Position numbers and translations under genes: made by a program. Below are positions 8,979-17,454 of a stretch of 64,000 nucleotides of DNA, piece after piece. Below the pieces are notes generated by a model. It saw only the letters and a list, made by a program, of their open reading frames with translations, made no database searches and had not been told where the DNA came from. How positions within the stretch are numbered: the stretch's first letter is position 1; every line of letters starts with the position of its first letter. The DNA comes from Streptomyces sp. AM 4-1-1 (GTDB taxonomy: Bacteria; Actinomycetota; Actinomycetes; Streptomycetales; Streptomycetaceae), in contig NZ_CP119145.1 in the NCBI RefSeq assembly GCF_029167625.1, positions 6,138,001-6,202,000 on the forward strand, in the 5' to 3' direction.

Positions 8979-10211
8979 GTGAGCTCGGGAGGGTTCGAGC
9001 TGCCCCCAGGTGACGCGGGTCACGAGGGGGAGTCCAGCGATGCCCGCCCGGGGGCGGTGTCCCTCGCCCAGCCCATGGAGATCGGTGCGGCGCTGGACTG
9101 GGACGCGGAGTCCTGGAGCGAGGTGCGCACCCGCGCCCAGCGGGCCGGGCGGGCCTACATCTGGCTCAACCTGGTCGAACAACGGCTGCGGGCGGTGGTC
9201 GCCGCGGTGCTGCGGCCCGTCTACGAGCCGGTGCACGGCGAGGACTGGGTGGTGGCCGCCGCCGGACCCGCCGGCCAGGAGTGGGTGCAGCGCGCCGTCG
9301 CGGTGCGCGAGGTCTCCCGGCGCAAGGGCTACCTCCTCGACCCGGCCGACGACAACGTCCTGAGCTTCCTCACGCTGCCGCAACTGCGCGAGCTGATGGT
9401 CCAGCACTGGCCGTGCTTCGAGCCGTACTTCGACGACCGCCGCGATGTCGAGCTGGTCCTCGACGAGCTGGAGGTCGCCCGCAACGTGGTCTCCCGCAAC
9501 CGCGCGCTCAACGAGGCGGTCCTCGCCCAGGCGGAGCGGGCCTCCGCCCGGCTGCTGGAGATCCTGGGCAGCGGCGCCGCCGTCCCGTCCGCCGACCGGC
9601 TGCCCGTCGACGCCGTCGAGGAACTGGTCGGCGACCGGTACGCCGACGTGGTCTCCGTCCACGCGGACCGGGTGCGGCTGCAACGCCAGCTGCCCGCCGA
9701 GGACCTTTTCGGCGGCGCCCGGCGGCTCGACGCGATCGGCATCGGACTCAATCTGCTCGTGCAGAACTTCTCCGGCCGCCGCCTGGTCAGGCTCGCCGAG
9801 TCGGGATGCCGGGTCCGGCTGCTCTTCATCAATCCGGCGAGCAGCGCGGTGAAGCGCCGTGAGCGGGAACTGGCCCTGAAGAAGGGCGAGTTGAGCCGCA
9901 CCGTCGAGATGAACATCCTCCATATGCGGCGGGTACGGTCCAAGCTCCGCGACCCCGGCGCCTTCGAGATCCACGTCTTCGACGAGACGCCGCGCTTCAC
10001 CGCGTATCTGGTGGACGGCGACGGACCGGACGCGGTCGGCGTCGTCCAGCCGTATCTGCGCAGCGCCCGTGGCATGGAGTCACCCGTGCTGGTGCTGCGG
10101 GGCGGCGGCCGTGCGGTCGTCAGGTCCGGGCAGGACAGCGAGCACGGTCTGTTCGAAACGTACCGCGAGGAGTTCGAATCCGTGTGGACGGACTCCCGCC
10201 CCGTCTCCTGA
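8979..10211 (+). CDS. SAV2148-family HEPN domain protein
   Basis: A 410-residue cytoplasmic protein that closely follows the conserved Streptomyces 'SAV2148 family HEPN domain-containing' sequence (VSSGGFELPPGD..., AQRAGRAYIWLNLVEQRLRAVVAAVLRP, LLDPADDNVLSFLTLPQLRELM). The N-terminal half is helical HEPN-like. The C-terminal half (about 235-400) has a segment (RLVRLAESGCRVRLLFINPASSAVKRRE) resembling the phospholipase-D-like fold of DUF5919. HEPN proteins are often RNases or toxin/defence-related, but the function of this family is unknown. I chose GTG at 8979, where the conserved sequence begins, over an in-frame extension of 78 codons. It has its own promoter region and no obvious operon partner. 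Confidence 0.85.
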   Translation: MSSGGFELPPGDAGHEGESSDARPGAVSLAQPMEIGAALDWDAESWSEVRTRAQRAGRAYIWLNLVEQRLRAVVAAVLRPVYEPVHGEDWVVAAAGPAGQEWVQRAVAVREVSRRKGYLLDPADDNVLSFLTLPQLRELMVQHWPCFEPYFDDRRDVELVLDELEVARNVVSRNRALNEAVLAQAERASARLLEILGSGAAVPSADRLPVDAVEELVGDRYADVVSVHADRVRLQRQLPAEDLFGGARRLDAIGIGLNLLVQNFSGRRLVRLAESGCRVRLLFINPASSAVKRRERELALKKGELSRTVEMNILHMRRVRSKLRDPGAFEIHVFDETPRFTAYLVDGDGPDAVGVVQPYLRSARGMESPVLVLRGGGRAVVRSGQDSEHGLFETYREEFESVWTDSRPVS

Positions 10212-10289
10212 GGGATTCCCGAGGGGTGTTGTCAGTGCCGCGTGGGAAGGTGGTCATCACCTGGGGGAGCACCACGAAGGAGGTACGGG

Positions 10290-11027
10290 ATGAGCTGGCA
10301 CCGGCAGGCGCTGGTCGGCTTCGACCTGGAGACGACGGGGACCGAGCCGCTGGAGGCCCGGATCGTGACCGCGGCCGTCGTCGAGGTCGCGGACAGTGCG
10401 GGGGAGCCGGTGCGGCAGCGCACCTGGCTGGCCGATCCGGGGATTCGCATCCCGGCACAGGCATCGGCGATCCACGGCATCAGCAGTGAGCGGGCGGCGG
10501 CGGAGGGGCGGCCGGTGCGCGAGGTCGCGGACGAGGTCGCGGACACGCTCGCGGGGTACTGGCGCGAGGGCGTGCCGGTCGTGGCGTACAACGCGGCCTT
10601 CGATCTGACGCTGCTGACGGCGGAGTTGCGGCGGCACGGGCTGCCGTCGCTCACCGACCGGCTGGGCGGCGCGGAGATCGGCCCGGTCGTCGACCCGTAC
10701 ACCATCGACCGGGCGGTGGACCGCTACCGCAAGGGCAAGCGCACCCTCGAAGCGGCCTGCGCGGAGTACGGCGTGGTGCACGGCGGCGCCCACGACGCGG
10801 GTGCGGACGCGCTGGCAGCGGTGCGCGTGGCGTACGCGATAGCCGGCCGGCACGGCTCGGTGGCCGAGCTGACCGCCGTCGAGCTGCACGAGCGTCAGAT
10901 CGGGTGGTACGCCGAATGGGCGGCCGACTTCCAGCGGTTCCTGCGCCGCAAGGGGACGGCCGACGCGGTGATCGACGGCAACTGGCCGTTGCGCGCGCCG
11001 ACCCCGGTGCCGCCCGTCCCACGCTGA
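10290..11027 (+). CDS. DnaQ-like 3'-5' exonuclease (DEDDh family)
   Basis: A 245-residue RNase T/DnaQ-fold nuclease. Exo I is VGFDLETTGTEP (Asp, Glu), Exo II is VVAYNAAFDLTLL (Asp), and Exo III is GGAHDAGADALAAVRV (His, Asp), so all catalytic residues of the DEDDh class are present. The ATG at 10290 follows a near-perfect GAAGGAGGTACGGG Shine-Dalgarno. It is shorter than the epsilon subunit of Pol III and has no polymerase-binding tail, so it is probably a stand-alone nuclease in DNA repair or RNA turnover. It follows the HEPN gene on the same strand after about 80 bp. Confidence 0.9.
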   Translation: MSWHRQALVGFDLETTGTEPLEARIVTAAVVEVADSAGEPVRQRTWLADPGIRIPAQASAIHGISSERAAAEGRPVREVADEVADTLAGYWREGVPVVAYNAAFDLTLLTAELRRHGLPSLTDRLGGAEIGPVVDPYTIDRAVDRYRKGKRTLEAACAEYGVVHGGAHDAGADALAAVRVAYAIAGRHGSVAELTAVELHERQIGWYAEWAADFQRFLRRKGTADAVIDGNWPLRAPTPVPPVPR

Positions 11028-11072
11028 CCCGTGGGCCTCGGGTCGTGCGCGGGCGCTCGGGGGGCGGGGTCC

Positions 11073-11139
11073 GGTCAGAACGGGTACCAGCGGACCTCGG
11101 GATCGAGGTCAGAACGGGTACCAGCGGACCTCGGGATCG
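11073..11139. repeat. 34-bp tandem duplication at the 3' end of the phosphotransferase gene
   Basis: A 33-base stretch beginning GGTCAGAACGGGTACCAGCG occurs at 11073-11105 and again, unchanged, at 11107-11139, one base apart (period 34). The second copy encodes the last residues and stop of the phosphotransferase (DPEVRWYPF-stop). The first is a non-coding duplicate just downstream. Confidence 0.95.
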
Positions 11140-11975
11140 TTGTCGCGCAGCGACGCCACCCGGCGGCGGAACTCCACGAGCGCCTTCGGGTTGGCCGGGG
11201 CGTGCTGGGCCACCCAGGCACAGCTCGCGGTCTCGCGGGCGCCGCGCAGCACGGAGCAGCCGTCCCACTCGCGGACGTCCCAGCCGTAGGCCGTGGTGAA
11301 CGCGTCGTACGCCGCCGCGTCGAGACCGTACCGGTCGCGGGACAGCGCGAGGACCACCAGATCGTGTTCGCGCAGATCCGACGAGAAGGTCTCCAGATCC
11401 ACCAGGACCGGCCCGTCCGGCCCGACATGGACATTGCGGGGGAGCGCGTCGCCATGGATCGGACCCGGGGTCAGCCGGGGCACGAGCGCCGCCGCCGCGG
11501 CGGCGAAACCGTCGCGACGCTCACGCAGATAGTCGGCGTCGGCCGGGTCGATGACGTCCCCCGCCAGCCGCAGCCAGCGCTCCACCCCGCCCAGCAGCTC
11601 GCGGCGCGGCAGCGTGAAGCCCTCCGGGGCGGGCAGCGCGTGCACCAGGGTGAGGAGCCGCGCCACATCGAGCGGTTCGGCGGGGCGCACCGCGTCGGGA
11701 AGCCGGTGCCACACCGTCACCGGGTGGCCCGCGACCAGCCGGGCCGTCGGCTCGGCCGCGCGCACGGCGGGCACCCCGGAACCGGCGAGCCATCGGGCGA
11801 CGGCGACCTCGCGCTCGGCGCGTGCGCGCAGCTCCGGGTTCCGGACGGCGTCCCGGCCGACCTTGACCACCAGGTCCCCGACCGCGAACACCGCGTTCTC
11901 ACCCAGCGCGAGCAGTTCCGCTTCGCCGGACGTCCCGGCAGCGGTCAGTACCTCACGCGCACGCATCTCGTCCAT
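11109..11975 (-). CDS. Aminoglycoside-phosphotransferase-fold kinase (APH family)
   Basis: A 288-residue small-molecule kinase fold. The N-lobe has ALGENAVFAVGDLVVKVGRD with the ATP-binding Lys. The catalytic loop is PGPIHGDALPRNVHV (Brenner HGD.xx.N) and the metal-binding DLETF follows. The C-terminus ends DNDPEVRWYPF. Its substrate cannot be told from sequence; the family includes antibiotic kinases and many housekeeping kinases. The ATG at 11975 is preferred, and a second ATG three codons in is possible. Its last 33 bases are tandemly duplicated immediately downstream. Upstream lies a CTGC-rich microsatellite. Confidence 0.85.
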   Translation of the reverse strand: MDEMRAREVLTAAGTSGEAELLALGENAVFAVGDLVVKVGRDAVRNPELRARAEREVAVARWLAGSGVPAVRAAEPTARLVAGHPVTVWHRLPDAVRPAEPLDVARLLTLVHALPAPEGFTLPRRELLGGVERWLRLAGDVIDPADADYLRERRDGFAAAAAALVPRLTPGPIHGDALPRNVHVGPDGPVLVDLETFSSDLREHDLVVLALSRDRYGLDAAAYDAFTTAYGWDVREWDGCSVLRGARETASCAWVAQHAPANPKALVEFRRRVASLRDNDPEVRWYPF

Positions 11976-12017
11976 GGTCCGATTTTCGCATCCGTTCGGA
12001 CACTGGTGGACCGTCGG

Positions 12018-12081
12018 TGCCTGCCTGCCTGCCTGCACGCCCGCCTGCCTGCCTGCACGCCTGCCTGCACGCCCGCCTGCC
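12018..12081. repeat. CTGC/CACGCC microsatellite-like tract
   Basis: About 64 bp of interleaved TGCC and TGCACGCC units directly upstream of the phosphotransferase start. It is non-coding in any recognisable frame. Such tracts are prone to slippage and could alter promoter spacing. Confidence 0.85.
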
Positions 12082-12183
12082 GATGGAGGGACGAGGCCCG
12101 GCAGCCACAGTGGCCACCGGCCATGGACAACGGTGATCACGGCGGCTACGGCAGCGCCGGACGGCCCGCCCGGCCCTCGGCCG

Positions 12184-12594
12184 CTACAGCCGCGCCACCG
12201 CGGCCCTGGCGATGACCGTGTCCTCTTCCCCGGTGCCACCGCTGACCCCGATCGCCCCCACGATCCGCCCGTCCACCGCCAGCGGAAGCCCGCCGGCGAA
12301 CACGATCACCGTGCCGTACCCGGACAGCGCGATCCCCCACAGGGGCCCGCCGGGCCGGGAGTCCTCCGCGAGGTCACCGGTCGGCTTCCTGAAGAACATA
12401 CTGGTGCGCGCCTTGTCGATGGAGTGCTCGATACTGCCGAGCTGCGACCCGTCCATCCGCACATGGGCCACCAGATTTCCCCCGGTGTCGACCACGGCGA
12501 TGTTGCTGGGCGAGTCGATCTCCTCGGCCTTGGCGATACCGGCGTCGATGATCCGGCGTGCGTCGTCGAGGGAGACGGTCTGATAAGTCAGCAT
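12184..12594 (-). CDS. GlcG/HbpS-family heme-binding-type protein
   Basis: A 136-residue protein of the GlcG/HbpS (DUF336) fold: SLDDARRIIDAGIAKAEE, NIAVVDTGGNLVAHVRMDGS, SIEHSIDKARTSMFF, PLAVDGRIVGAIGVSGGTGEEDTVIA. HbpS of Streptomyces reticuli is an extracellular heme-binding redox sensor partner. This protein has no signal peptide from the ATG at 12594, so it is probably the cytosolic GlcG-like type, and the ligand is unknown. No two-component partner lies nearby. The 12595-12848 gap shows no recognisable gene. Confidence 0.85.
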   Translation of the reverse strand: MLTYQTVSLDDARRIIDAGIAKAEEIDSPSNIAVVDTGGNLVAHVRMDGSQLGSIEHSIDKARTSMFFRKPTGDLAEDSRPGGPLWGIALSGYGTVIVFAGGLPLAVDGRIVGAIGVSGGTGEEDTVIARAAVARL

Positions 12595-12848
12595 ATGCCT
12601 GACTCTAGGAGATGGCTGTGGCATAGCCGCGAACAGCGACGGCCGAGGGCGCCGTGTCGCCGACGACCGGCCCGCCCGAACCGGTCTTCGTGGTGCGCCC
12701 TTTGGGGCGGCGGGAGGCAGCCCGGGTGCTCCGCTTCCACGCCGACGATCCGCGGACTGCCCGGGTGGCGCTCACTTCGGTCAACGGCGTGATGCCCCGT
12801 GAGTCCTCCTGAGCCACCGGGCCCCTCCGCTCACAGGAGTCCGGGGGT

Positions 12849-13214
12849 TCAGTGGGTGGGCGGGGTGAACTCGGGCTGGTCGAGCAGGCGCAGCCAGCTT
12901 CCGTCGGGCTGGCGCCGGACGACCTGCGCGCGGGCGCCGGCCCCGTCCTTCGGCGGCGTCGAGGTGAGGGCGATGCCGCCGCTGATCAGGGTCGGCAGTG
13001 GTTGTTCCGGTTCGAAGCTGGGGCGGTTGGCCAGCACCTTCTCCCACAGCCCACGGATCGCCTCACGTCCCACCGTCAGTTCGCCGGGCGGGTAGGCCAT
13101 CACCGCGTCCTCCTCGTAGAGCGCGGCGACCCCGGCCGCGTCACCGGCGTTGGACCGTTCGACGAACAGGCGAGTGATGTCCTCGGGCCGCATGGCCTTC
13201 TCGTACTCCGGCAT
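12849..13214 (-). CDS. SnoaL-like/NTF2-family protein
   Basis: A 121-residue protein of the NTF2-like fold: ITRLFVERSNAGDAAGVAALYEEDAVMAYPPG, GREAIRGLWEKVLAN, WLRLLDQPEFTPP. It resembles the ketosteroid-isomerase-like 'DUF4440/YybH' group. The ATG at 13214 has AGGAGGA seven bases upstream. It is transcribed divergently from a LysR regulator, the classic arrangement in which the regulator controls its neighbour. Substrate unknown. Confidence 0.8.
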   Translation of the reverse strand: MPEYEKAMRPEDITRLFVERSNAGDAAGVAALYEEDAVMAYPPGELTVGREAIRGLWEKVLANRPSFEPEQPLPTLISGGIALTSTPPKDGAGARAQVVRRQPDGSWLRLLDQPEFTPPTH

Positions 13215-13303
13215 TGGTTCCTCCTGGCGTTGACGTGGGCTTCGGCGCTTCCCAGCCTGGCCACCCAGTGATCAGAAGTCCAACGGATGGTTGTGCTGGA
13301 AAC

Positions 13304-13309
13304 TAGAAT
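13304..13309 (+). promoter_or_regulatory. -10-like element for a leaderless LysR transcript
   Basis: TAGAAT lies eight bases before the LysR ATG, and no Shine-Dalgarno is present in that stretch, so transcription probably starts at or next to the ATG. No good -35 was found, which fits an activator- or regulator-dependent promoter. Confidence 0.45.
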
Positions 13310-13317
13310 CCACAGTC

Positions 13318-14208
13318 ATGGAACTGAGGCAGCTGGAGTACTTCGTCGCCGTCGCCGAAGAGCGGAACTTCACCCGGGCGGCCGAGCGAGTGCACATCAG
13401 CCAGTCCGGCGTCAGCGCGCAGATCCGTCGGCTGGAACGCGAACTCGGTGCCGAGCTGTTCGACCGGTCGGCGCGTATCACCACCCTCACCGTCGCGGGA
13501 GAGGCCGCGCTCGAACACGCCCGTGCCGCACTCGCCTCGGCCGGGGCGGTGGGCCAGGCGGTGGGTGAGGTGACCGGCCTCCTCCAGGGCCGGCTCACGG
13601 TCGGGATGGTCATCGGCTGCACCCTCACTCCGCTGTTCGACGCCCTCGCCGCGTTCCACCAGGCGTATCCCGGGGTGGAGATCTCGCTGCTGGAGGACAA
13701 TTCCGACCGGTTGGTCGAAGGGGTGCGCGCCGGCGCCGTCGACCTGGCCCTCATCGGGACGGCGACCGCCACCCCCGAAGGGCTGGACGCGCTGACCATC
13801 ATCAGCGAGCGGCTTGTCGCGGTGGTTCCGGCCGGACACCCCTTGGCGGACCAACGGCGCGTCGCTCTCCGCGACCTGACCGCCCACCCGATCGTGTGCA
13901 TGCCACCCGGTACGGGTCTTCGCGCGGTGTTCGACCGTGCCTGCGCCGCGCGGGGCCTCCAGCCCGTGATCGCGTTTCAGGCCAGTGCGGCGGAGGCGAT
14001 CGCCGACCTCGCCGTGCGAGGGCTCGGCGTCGCCGTCCTCAGTGAGTCGATGGCCGTGAGCCACCGTGACCGGCTCGTCGCCCGCACCGTCGAAGACGTC
14101 GAAGCACCGGCCTTGCTCGCCCTGATCTGGAAGAGCGCGCACAACCCCTCGGTGCGCGAGCTGCTGGTGCGGACCCGGAAGGCGTTCACCGATCCTGCTC
14201 GGCGGTGA
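13318..14208 (+). CDS. LysR-family transcriptional regulator
   Basis: A 296-residue LTTR. The N-terminal winged helix (MELRQLEYFVAVAEERNFTRAAERVHISQSGVSAQIRRLERELGAELFDR) is textbook. The effector domain spans about 90-295 (GRLTVGMVIGC..., VDLALIGTATATPEGL). It is divergent from the SnoaL-like gene across a 103-bp region, so it is likely to regulate that gene and itself. There is no Shine-Dalgarno; a TAGAAT box eight bases upstream suggests a leaderless message. Effector unknown. Confidence 0.93.
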   Translation: MELRQLEYFVAVAEERNFTRAAERVHISQSGVSAQIRRLERELGAELFDRSARITTLTVAGEAALEHARAALASAGAVGQAVGEVTGLLQGRLTVGMVIGCTLTPLFDALAAFHQAYPGVEISLLEDNSDRLVEGVRAGAVDLALIGTATATPEGLDALTIISERLVAVVPAGHPLADQRRVALRDLTAHPIVCMPPGTGLRAVFDRACAARGLQPVIAFQASAAEAIADLAVRGLGVAVLSESMAVSHRDRLVARTVEDVEAPALLALIWKSAHNPSVRELLVRTRKAFTDPARR

Positions 14209-14657
14209 CACCCGCAACGCCCGCTCGACGGTGCCTCGGTCCCACTCGGCCCGGGCCGGTGCGAACCGGCCGAGCGGCTTCGCCGGGGACCGACCACGGG
14301 CCAACCGCCTGATGTGAGTGGCGGATCGGATGTCCCCGCCGGAAGGCGGGGGCGGAATCAAGCCTTCTCCTTCCGTCGGCCGACGTGCCCGGTGGGGGTG
14401 CCGCGTCGCGCCCCGACGAAGGTGTCCAGCCCGGTGAGCGTGGTGCAACGCCTGTGCCGAGGCGGGTCGTTCATATCGGGCGCCGAACTCGGCCAGGCAT
14501 GGCTGATTTCTTTTTATGAAGCGTTGTTGTGTAAGTCACAACTGCAACAGGCTCTTGATCTGTGCGTGTCAATCGGTCAGGGTTTCGAGCCAACCCCCGG
14601 AGATCTTCCGGCCGAGGGTCAGTCCCCCCACAAAGAATGACGAGGAGATCCCTCTTC
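14209..14657. other. Intergenic region upstream of the secreted subtilase
   Basis: About 450 bp with no gene I can support. It becomes unusually A+T-rich around 14505-14560 and contains a 6-bp inverted repeat (14526-14542), which makes that part the probable promoter/operator of the protease. Confidence 0.5.
14526..14542. promoter_or_regulatory. Inverted repeat upstream of the subtilase
   Basis: GTTGTG-taagt-CACAAC, a perfect 6-bp dyad in the only A+T-rich part of the upstream region, about 115 bp before the start codon. It is a candidate operator; no cognate regulator is adjacent. Confidence 0.4.
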
Positions 14658-15869
14658 ATGGCAATTCACAAGCGCGCACGCCGGACGAAGCTCACCGCCG
14701 CCATCACCGCCGTCGCGGCGGCAGCCGGAGTGACCCTGTTCGGTACCTCTTCCGCCGGAGCGGCGCCCACCCCCACACTGGGCACCGTCTACGGCGCGGA
14801 CGCGGCAACCGCCGTGTCGGGCAGCTACATCGTGATGCTGGACCACAAGACCGACAAGGCGCACAAGGCCAAGCTCGCCAAAGAGTACGGCGGCCGGCTC
14901 AACCGCACCTACGACGCCGCCATCGACGGCTTCTCCGCCGGCGGACTCTCGGAGACCGAGGCCAAGCGACTGGCCGCCGACCCGGCCGTCTCCAAGGTCG
15001 TCCAGAACAAGACGTTCCACATCGACGCCACCCAGGAGAACCCGCCGTCCTGGGGCCTCGACCGGATCGACCAGACCGCGACCGCCGGCGACCAGAAGTA
15101 CACCTACCCGGACAGCGCGGGCGAAGGTGTCACCGCCTATGTCATCGACACCGGCGTCCGCACCACGCACAAGGAGTTCCAGGGCCGCGCCACCTCGGGC
15201 TTCGACGCCGTGGACAACGACGACAGCGCCGACGACGGCAACGGCCACGGCACCCATGTGGCGGGCACCATCGCGGGCGCCACCTACGGGGTCGCCAAGA
15301 AGGCGGACATCGTCGCGGTCCGTGTCCTCGACGACTCCGGTTCCGGCACCACCGAGCAGGTCGTCGCCGGAATCGACTGGGTCACCACGAACCACAAGGG
15401 CCCGTCCGTCGCCAACATGAGCCTCGGCGGAGGCGCCGACCCGGCCCTCGACGCCGCGGTCGAGAAGGCCATCGCGTCCGGGGTCACCTTCGCGGTGGCC
15501 GCCGGGAACGAGTCGAGCGACGCGGGACAGACCTCCCCGGCCCGCGTCGAGTCCGCCATCACCGTCGCCTCGTCCACGGTCGACGACCACCAGTCGTCGT
15601 TCTCCAACTACGGCCCCGTCGTGGACATCTACGCCCCCGGCTCGGACATCACGTCGTCCTGGAACGACAGCGACACCGGCTCGAACACCATCTCCGGTAC
15701 GTCCATGGCCACCCCGCACGTCGTCGGCGCCGCCGCCGTCTACCTCGGCGGCCACCAGGACGCCACCCCCGACCAGGTCGCCACGGCGCTCACCGAGGGG
15801 GCCACCCCCGACGCGATCAGCGACCCGACGCCGGGCACCGCCAACAAGCTGCTGAAGATCGTCGAGTGA
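14658..15869 (+). CDS. Secreted S8 family serine protease (proteinase K-like subtilase)
   Basis: A 403-residue exported protease. MAIHKRARRTKLTAAI begins a signal peptide ending near SSAGAAPTP. An I9 inhibitor propeptide follows (about 50-125, GSYIVMLDHKTDKAHKAKLAKEYGG). The mature domain starts near NPPSWGLDRIDQ. The catalytic triad is Asp about 164 (VIDTGVR), His about 197 (GHGTHVAGT) and Ser about 349 (GTSMATPHVVGAAA). It has the usual length of the Streptomyces extracellular proteinase-K group. The ATG at 14658 follows GAGGAGA. A GC hairpin follows the stop. It is probably a nutritional or developmental exoprotease. Confidence 0.95.
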   Translation: MAIHKRARRTKLTAAITAVAAAAGVTLFGTSSAGAAPTPTLGTVYGADAATAVSGSYIVMLDHKTDKAHKAKLAKEYGGRLNRTYDAAIDGFSAGGLSETEAKRLAADPAVSKVVQNKTFHIDATQENPPSWGLDRIDQTATAGDQKYTYPDSAGEGVTAYVIDTGVRTTHKEFQGRATSGFDAVDNDDSADDGNGHGTHVAGTIAGATYGVAKKADIVAVRVLDDSGSGTTEQVVAGIDWVTTNHKGPSVANMSLGGGADPALDAAVEKAIASGVTFAVAAGNESSDAGQTSPARVESAITVASSTVDDHQSSFSNYGPVVDIYAPGSDITSSWNDSDTGSNTISGTSMATPHVVGAAAVYLGGHQDATPDQVATALTEGATPDAISDPTPGTANKLLKIVE

Positions 15870-15923
15870 CCGACCCGCCCGTGCCCGCCGGACGGAGCAC
15901 ACCCGGCAGCACCTGACCGACGA

Positions 15924-15954
15924 CCGCCGCGCCCTCCCCCACGGGGCGCGGCGG
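15924..15954. terminator. Hairpin after the subtilase gene
   Basis: CCGCCGCGCCC pairs perfectly with GGGCGCGGCGG around a 9-base loop, 55 bp after the stop codon. Terminator function inferred. Confidence 0.6.
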
Positions 15955-16062
15955 CCGCGCGTCGCGGAGGGATCGTCCTATGGTGTCCAGCATGACCACG
16001 ACGTACACGGCACCGCACCAGCCGCGGCCGTACCTCCGCCGCCGGGCCCATGGAGCCGAGAC

Positions 16063-16446
16063 GTGACCGAGCCGTCCTCCGCCGTGGCCGCGGCCACGGA
16101 AGGCGAACTCCGCCTCCTCGACCCGATGGTGCGCGGCTCCGCCGAACTCCTCTCCGAACTGCTGCACCCCGAGTTCACGGAGATCGGCGCCAGTGGTCAG
16201 GTCTGGGACCGCGACACCCTCATCGACGAGCTGGTCTCGGACAAGGCCCCGCACCCGGGCCCGCTCACCGCGTCCCGGATGAAGGGCGTACAGCTCTCCG
16301 ACGACCTGGTGCAGCTCACCTTCGACACCGAGGACAAGGGGCGCCGGGCCCACCGCAGTTCACTGTGGCGGCTGACCGACGGACGCTGGCTCCTCTACTT
16401 CCACCAGGGCACACCCTTCACCGAGGACCGGTCCGGCCGGAGCTGA
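16063..16446 (+). CDS. DUF4440/NTF2-like protein
   Basis: A 127-residue protein: EGELRLLDPMVRGSAELLSELLHPEFTEIGASGQVWDRDTLIDEL, then SSLWRLTDGRWLLYFHQGTPF. This matches the DUF4440 'nuclear transport factor 2' type with a conserved cone-shaped fold. GTG start at 16063 with GGAG upstream. No signal peptide, no operon partner. Function unknown. Confidence 0.8.
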   Translation: MTEPSSAVAAATEGELRLLDPMVRGSAELLSELLHPEFTEIGASGQVWDRDTLIDELVSDKAPHPGPLTASRMKGVQLSDDLVQLTFDTEDKGRRAHRSSLWRLTDGRWLLYFHQGTPFTEDRSGRS

Positions 16447-16495
16447 CCGGGCTCGCAGGTCTCCCGGACCTTCCGGTTCTCCCGGACCGGCGGCC

Positions 16496-17440
16496 TCAGA
16501 CCGACGGCCTCCCTCGGCCGACCCGCTGCGCCCGCGCCGTCCACCTGCCGTCCGTGCGGCTTATCCGCACCGGGTGACCGAAGCACTCACTGACCTGATC
16601 GGTCGTCAGCACGTCGTCCGCCGGACCCGACGCCACGCATCGCCCGCCCCGCAGCAGCATCGCGTGCGTCGTCGACACCGGCAGCTCCTCCAGATGGTGC
16701 GTGACCAGGACGGTCGCCAGTTCCGGATGTTCCTCGCGCAGCGTGTCCAGACTGTCCAGCAGCTGCTCGCGGGCCGCGAGGTCGAGGCCGGTGGCGGGCT
16801 CGTCCAGCAGGAGCAGTCGAGGACTCGGCATCAGCGCGCGGGCGATGAGCGTACGGCCACGCTCGCCCTGGGAGAGCGAGGGCCAGCGCGAACCGGCCTT
16901 GCCGCCCATGCCCAGCATCTCCAGCAGCCGGTCGGCCCGCTCGCGCTGCTCGGCGGTCGCGGACCAACGGGGCACCGGTTCGATCGAGTTGGTCAGCCCG
17001 GTCAGCACCACATCGCGCACCGGCAGCGGGGACCGAAGCGGATGACGGGGGTTCACATGCCCGAGGAGCGTGCGCAGCTCGCGGAGATCGACCCGGCCCA
17101 GCGTCCGGCCCAGCACCTCCACCGTGCCACGGGTCGGATGGTTCACCGCGCCGAGCAGCCCCAGCAGGGTGCTCTTGCCCGCCCCGTTGGCACCGAGCAG
17201 GGCCCAGTGCTCCCCGGCGCGCACGGTCAGCGACACCGCGTCGAGCAGTACGTTGCCGTCCCGGACGACGGCCACCCCGTCGGCCCGGATCACCGGGGGC
17301 CCGGAGGCCGCCGGGCCGGTGGGGCCGGCGGTGGCCGTCACCGCGCCCGTCGGCGCGTCCGAGGGCGGGGGAGGGGGAACCACCGCCGCGTCAGCGCAGA
17401 CGCCGGCAGCGGTGGTGGCGGTGGTGGTACGGGTGGTCAC
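16496..17440 (-). CDS. ABC transporter ATP-binding protein
   Basis: A 314-residue ABC ATPase. Walker A is LLGANGAGKSTLL, the signature is LSQGERGRTLIARAL, Walker B is LLLLDEPATGL, and the switch His is in LVTHHLEELP. About 65 N-terminal residues are low-complexity Thr/Ala/Pro. The GTG at 17440 has GAAGGAG eight bases upstream, lying inside the end of the aldo/keto reductase gene, so translation of the two is likely coupled. It resembles the single-ATPase YlmA type, which lacks an adjacent permease; none is present here. Substrate unknown. Confidence 0.88.
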   Translation of the reverse strand: MTTRTTTATTAAGVCADAAVVPPPPPSDAPTGAVTATAGPTGPAASGPPVIRADGVAVVRDGNVLLDAVSLTVRAGEHWALLGANGAGKSTLLGLLGAVNHPTRGTVEVLGRTLGRVDLRELRTLLGHVNPRHPLRSPLPVRDVVLTGLTNSIEPVPRWSATAEQRERADRLLEMLGMGGKAGSRWPSLSQGERGRTLIARALMPSPRLLLLDEPATGLDLAAREQLLDSLDTLREEHPELATVLVTHHLEELPVSTTHAMLLRGGRCVASGPADDVLTTDQVSECFGHPVRISRTDGRWTARAQRVGRGRPSV

Positions 17441-17454
17441 GTTCGGGTACTCCT

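Noticed and set aside
12605..12817. A 70-codon minus-strand ORF between the GlcG-like and SnoaL-like genes
   Set aside because: No ribosome site, Arg/Ser/Thr-rich composition and no recognisable family.
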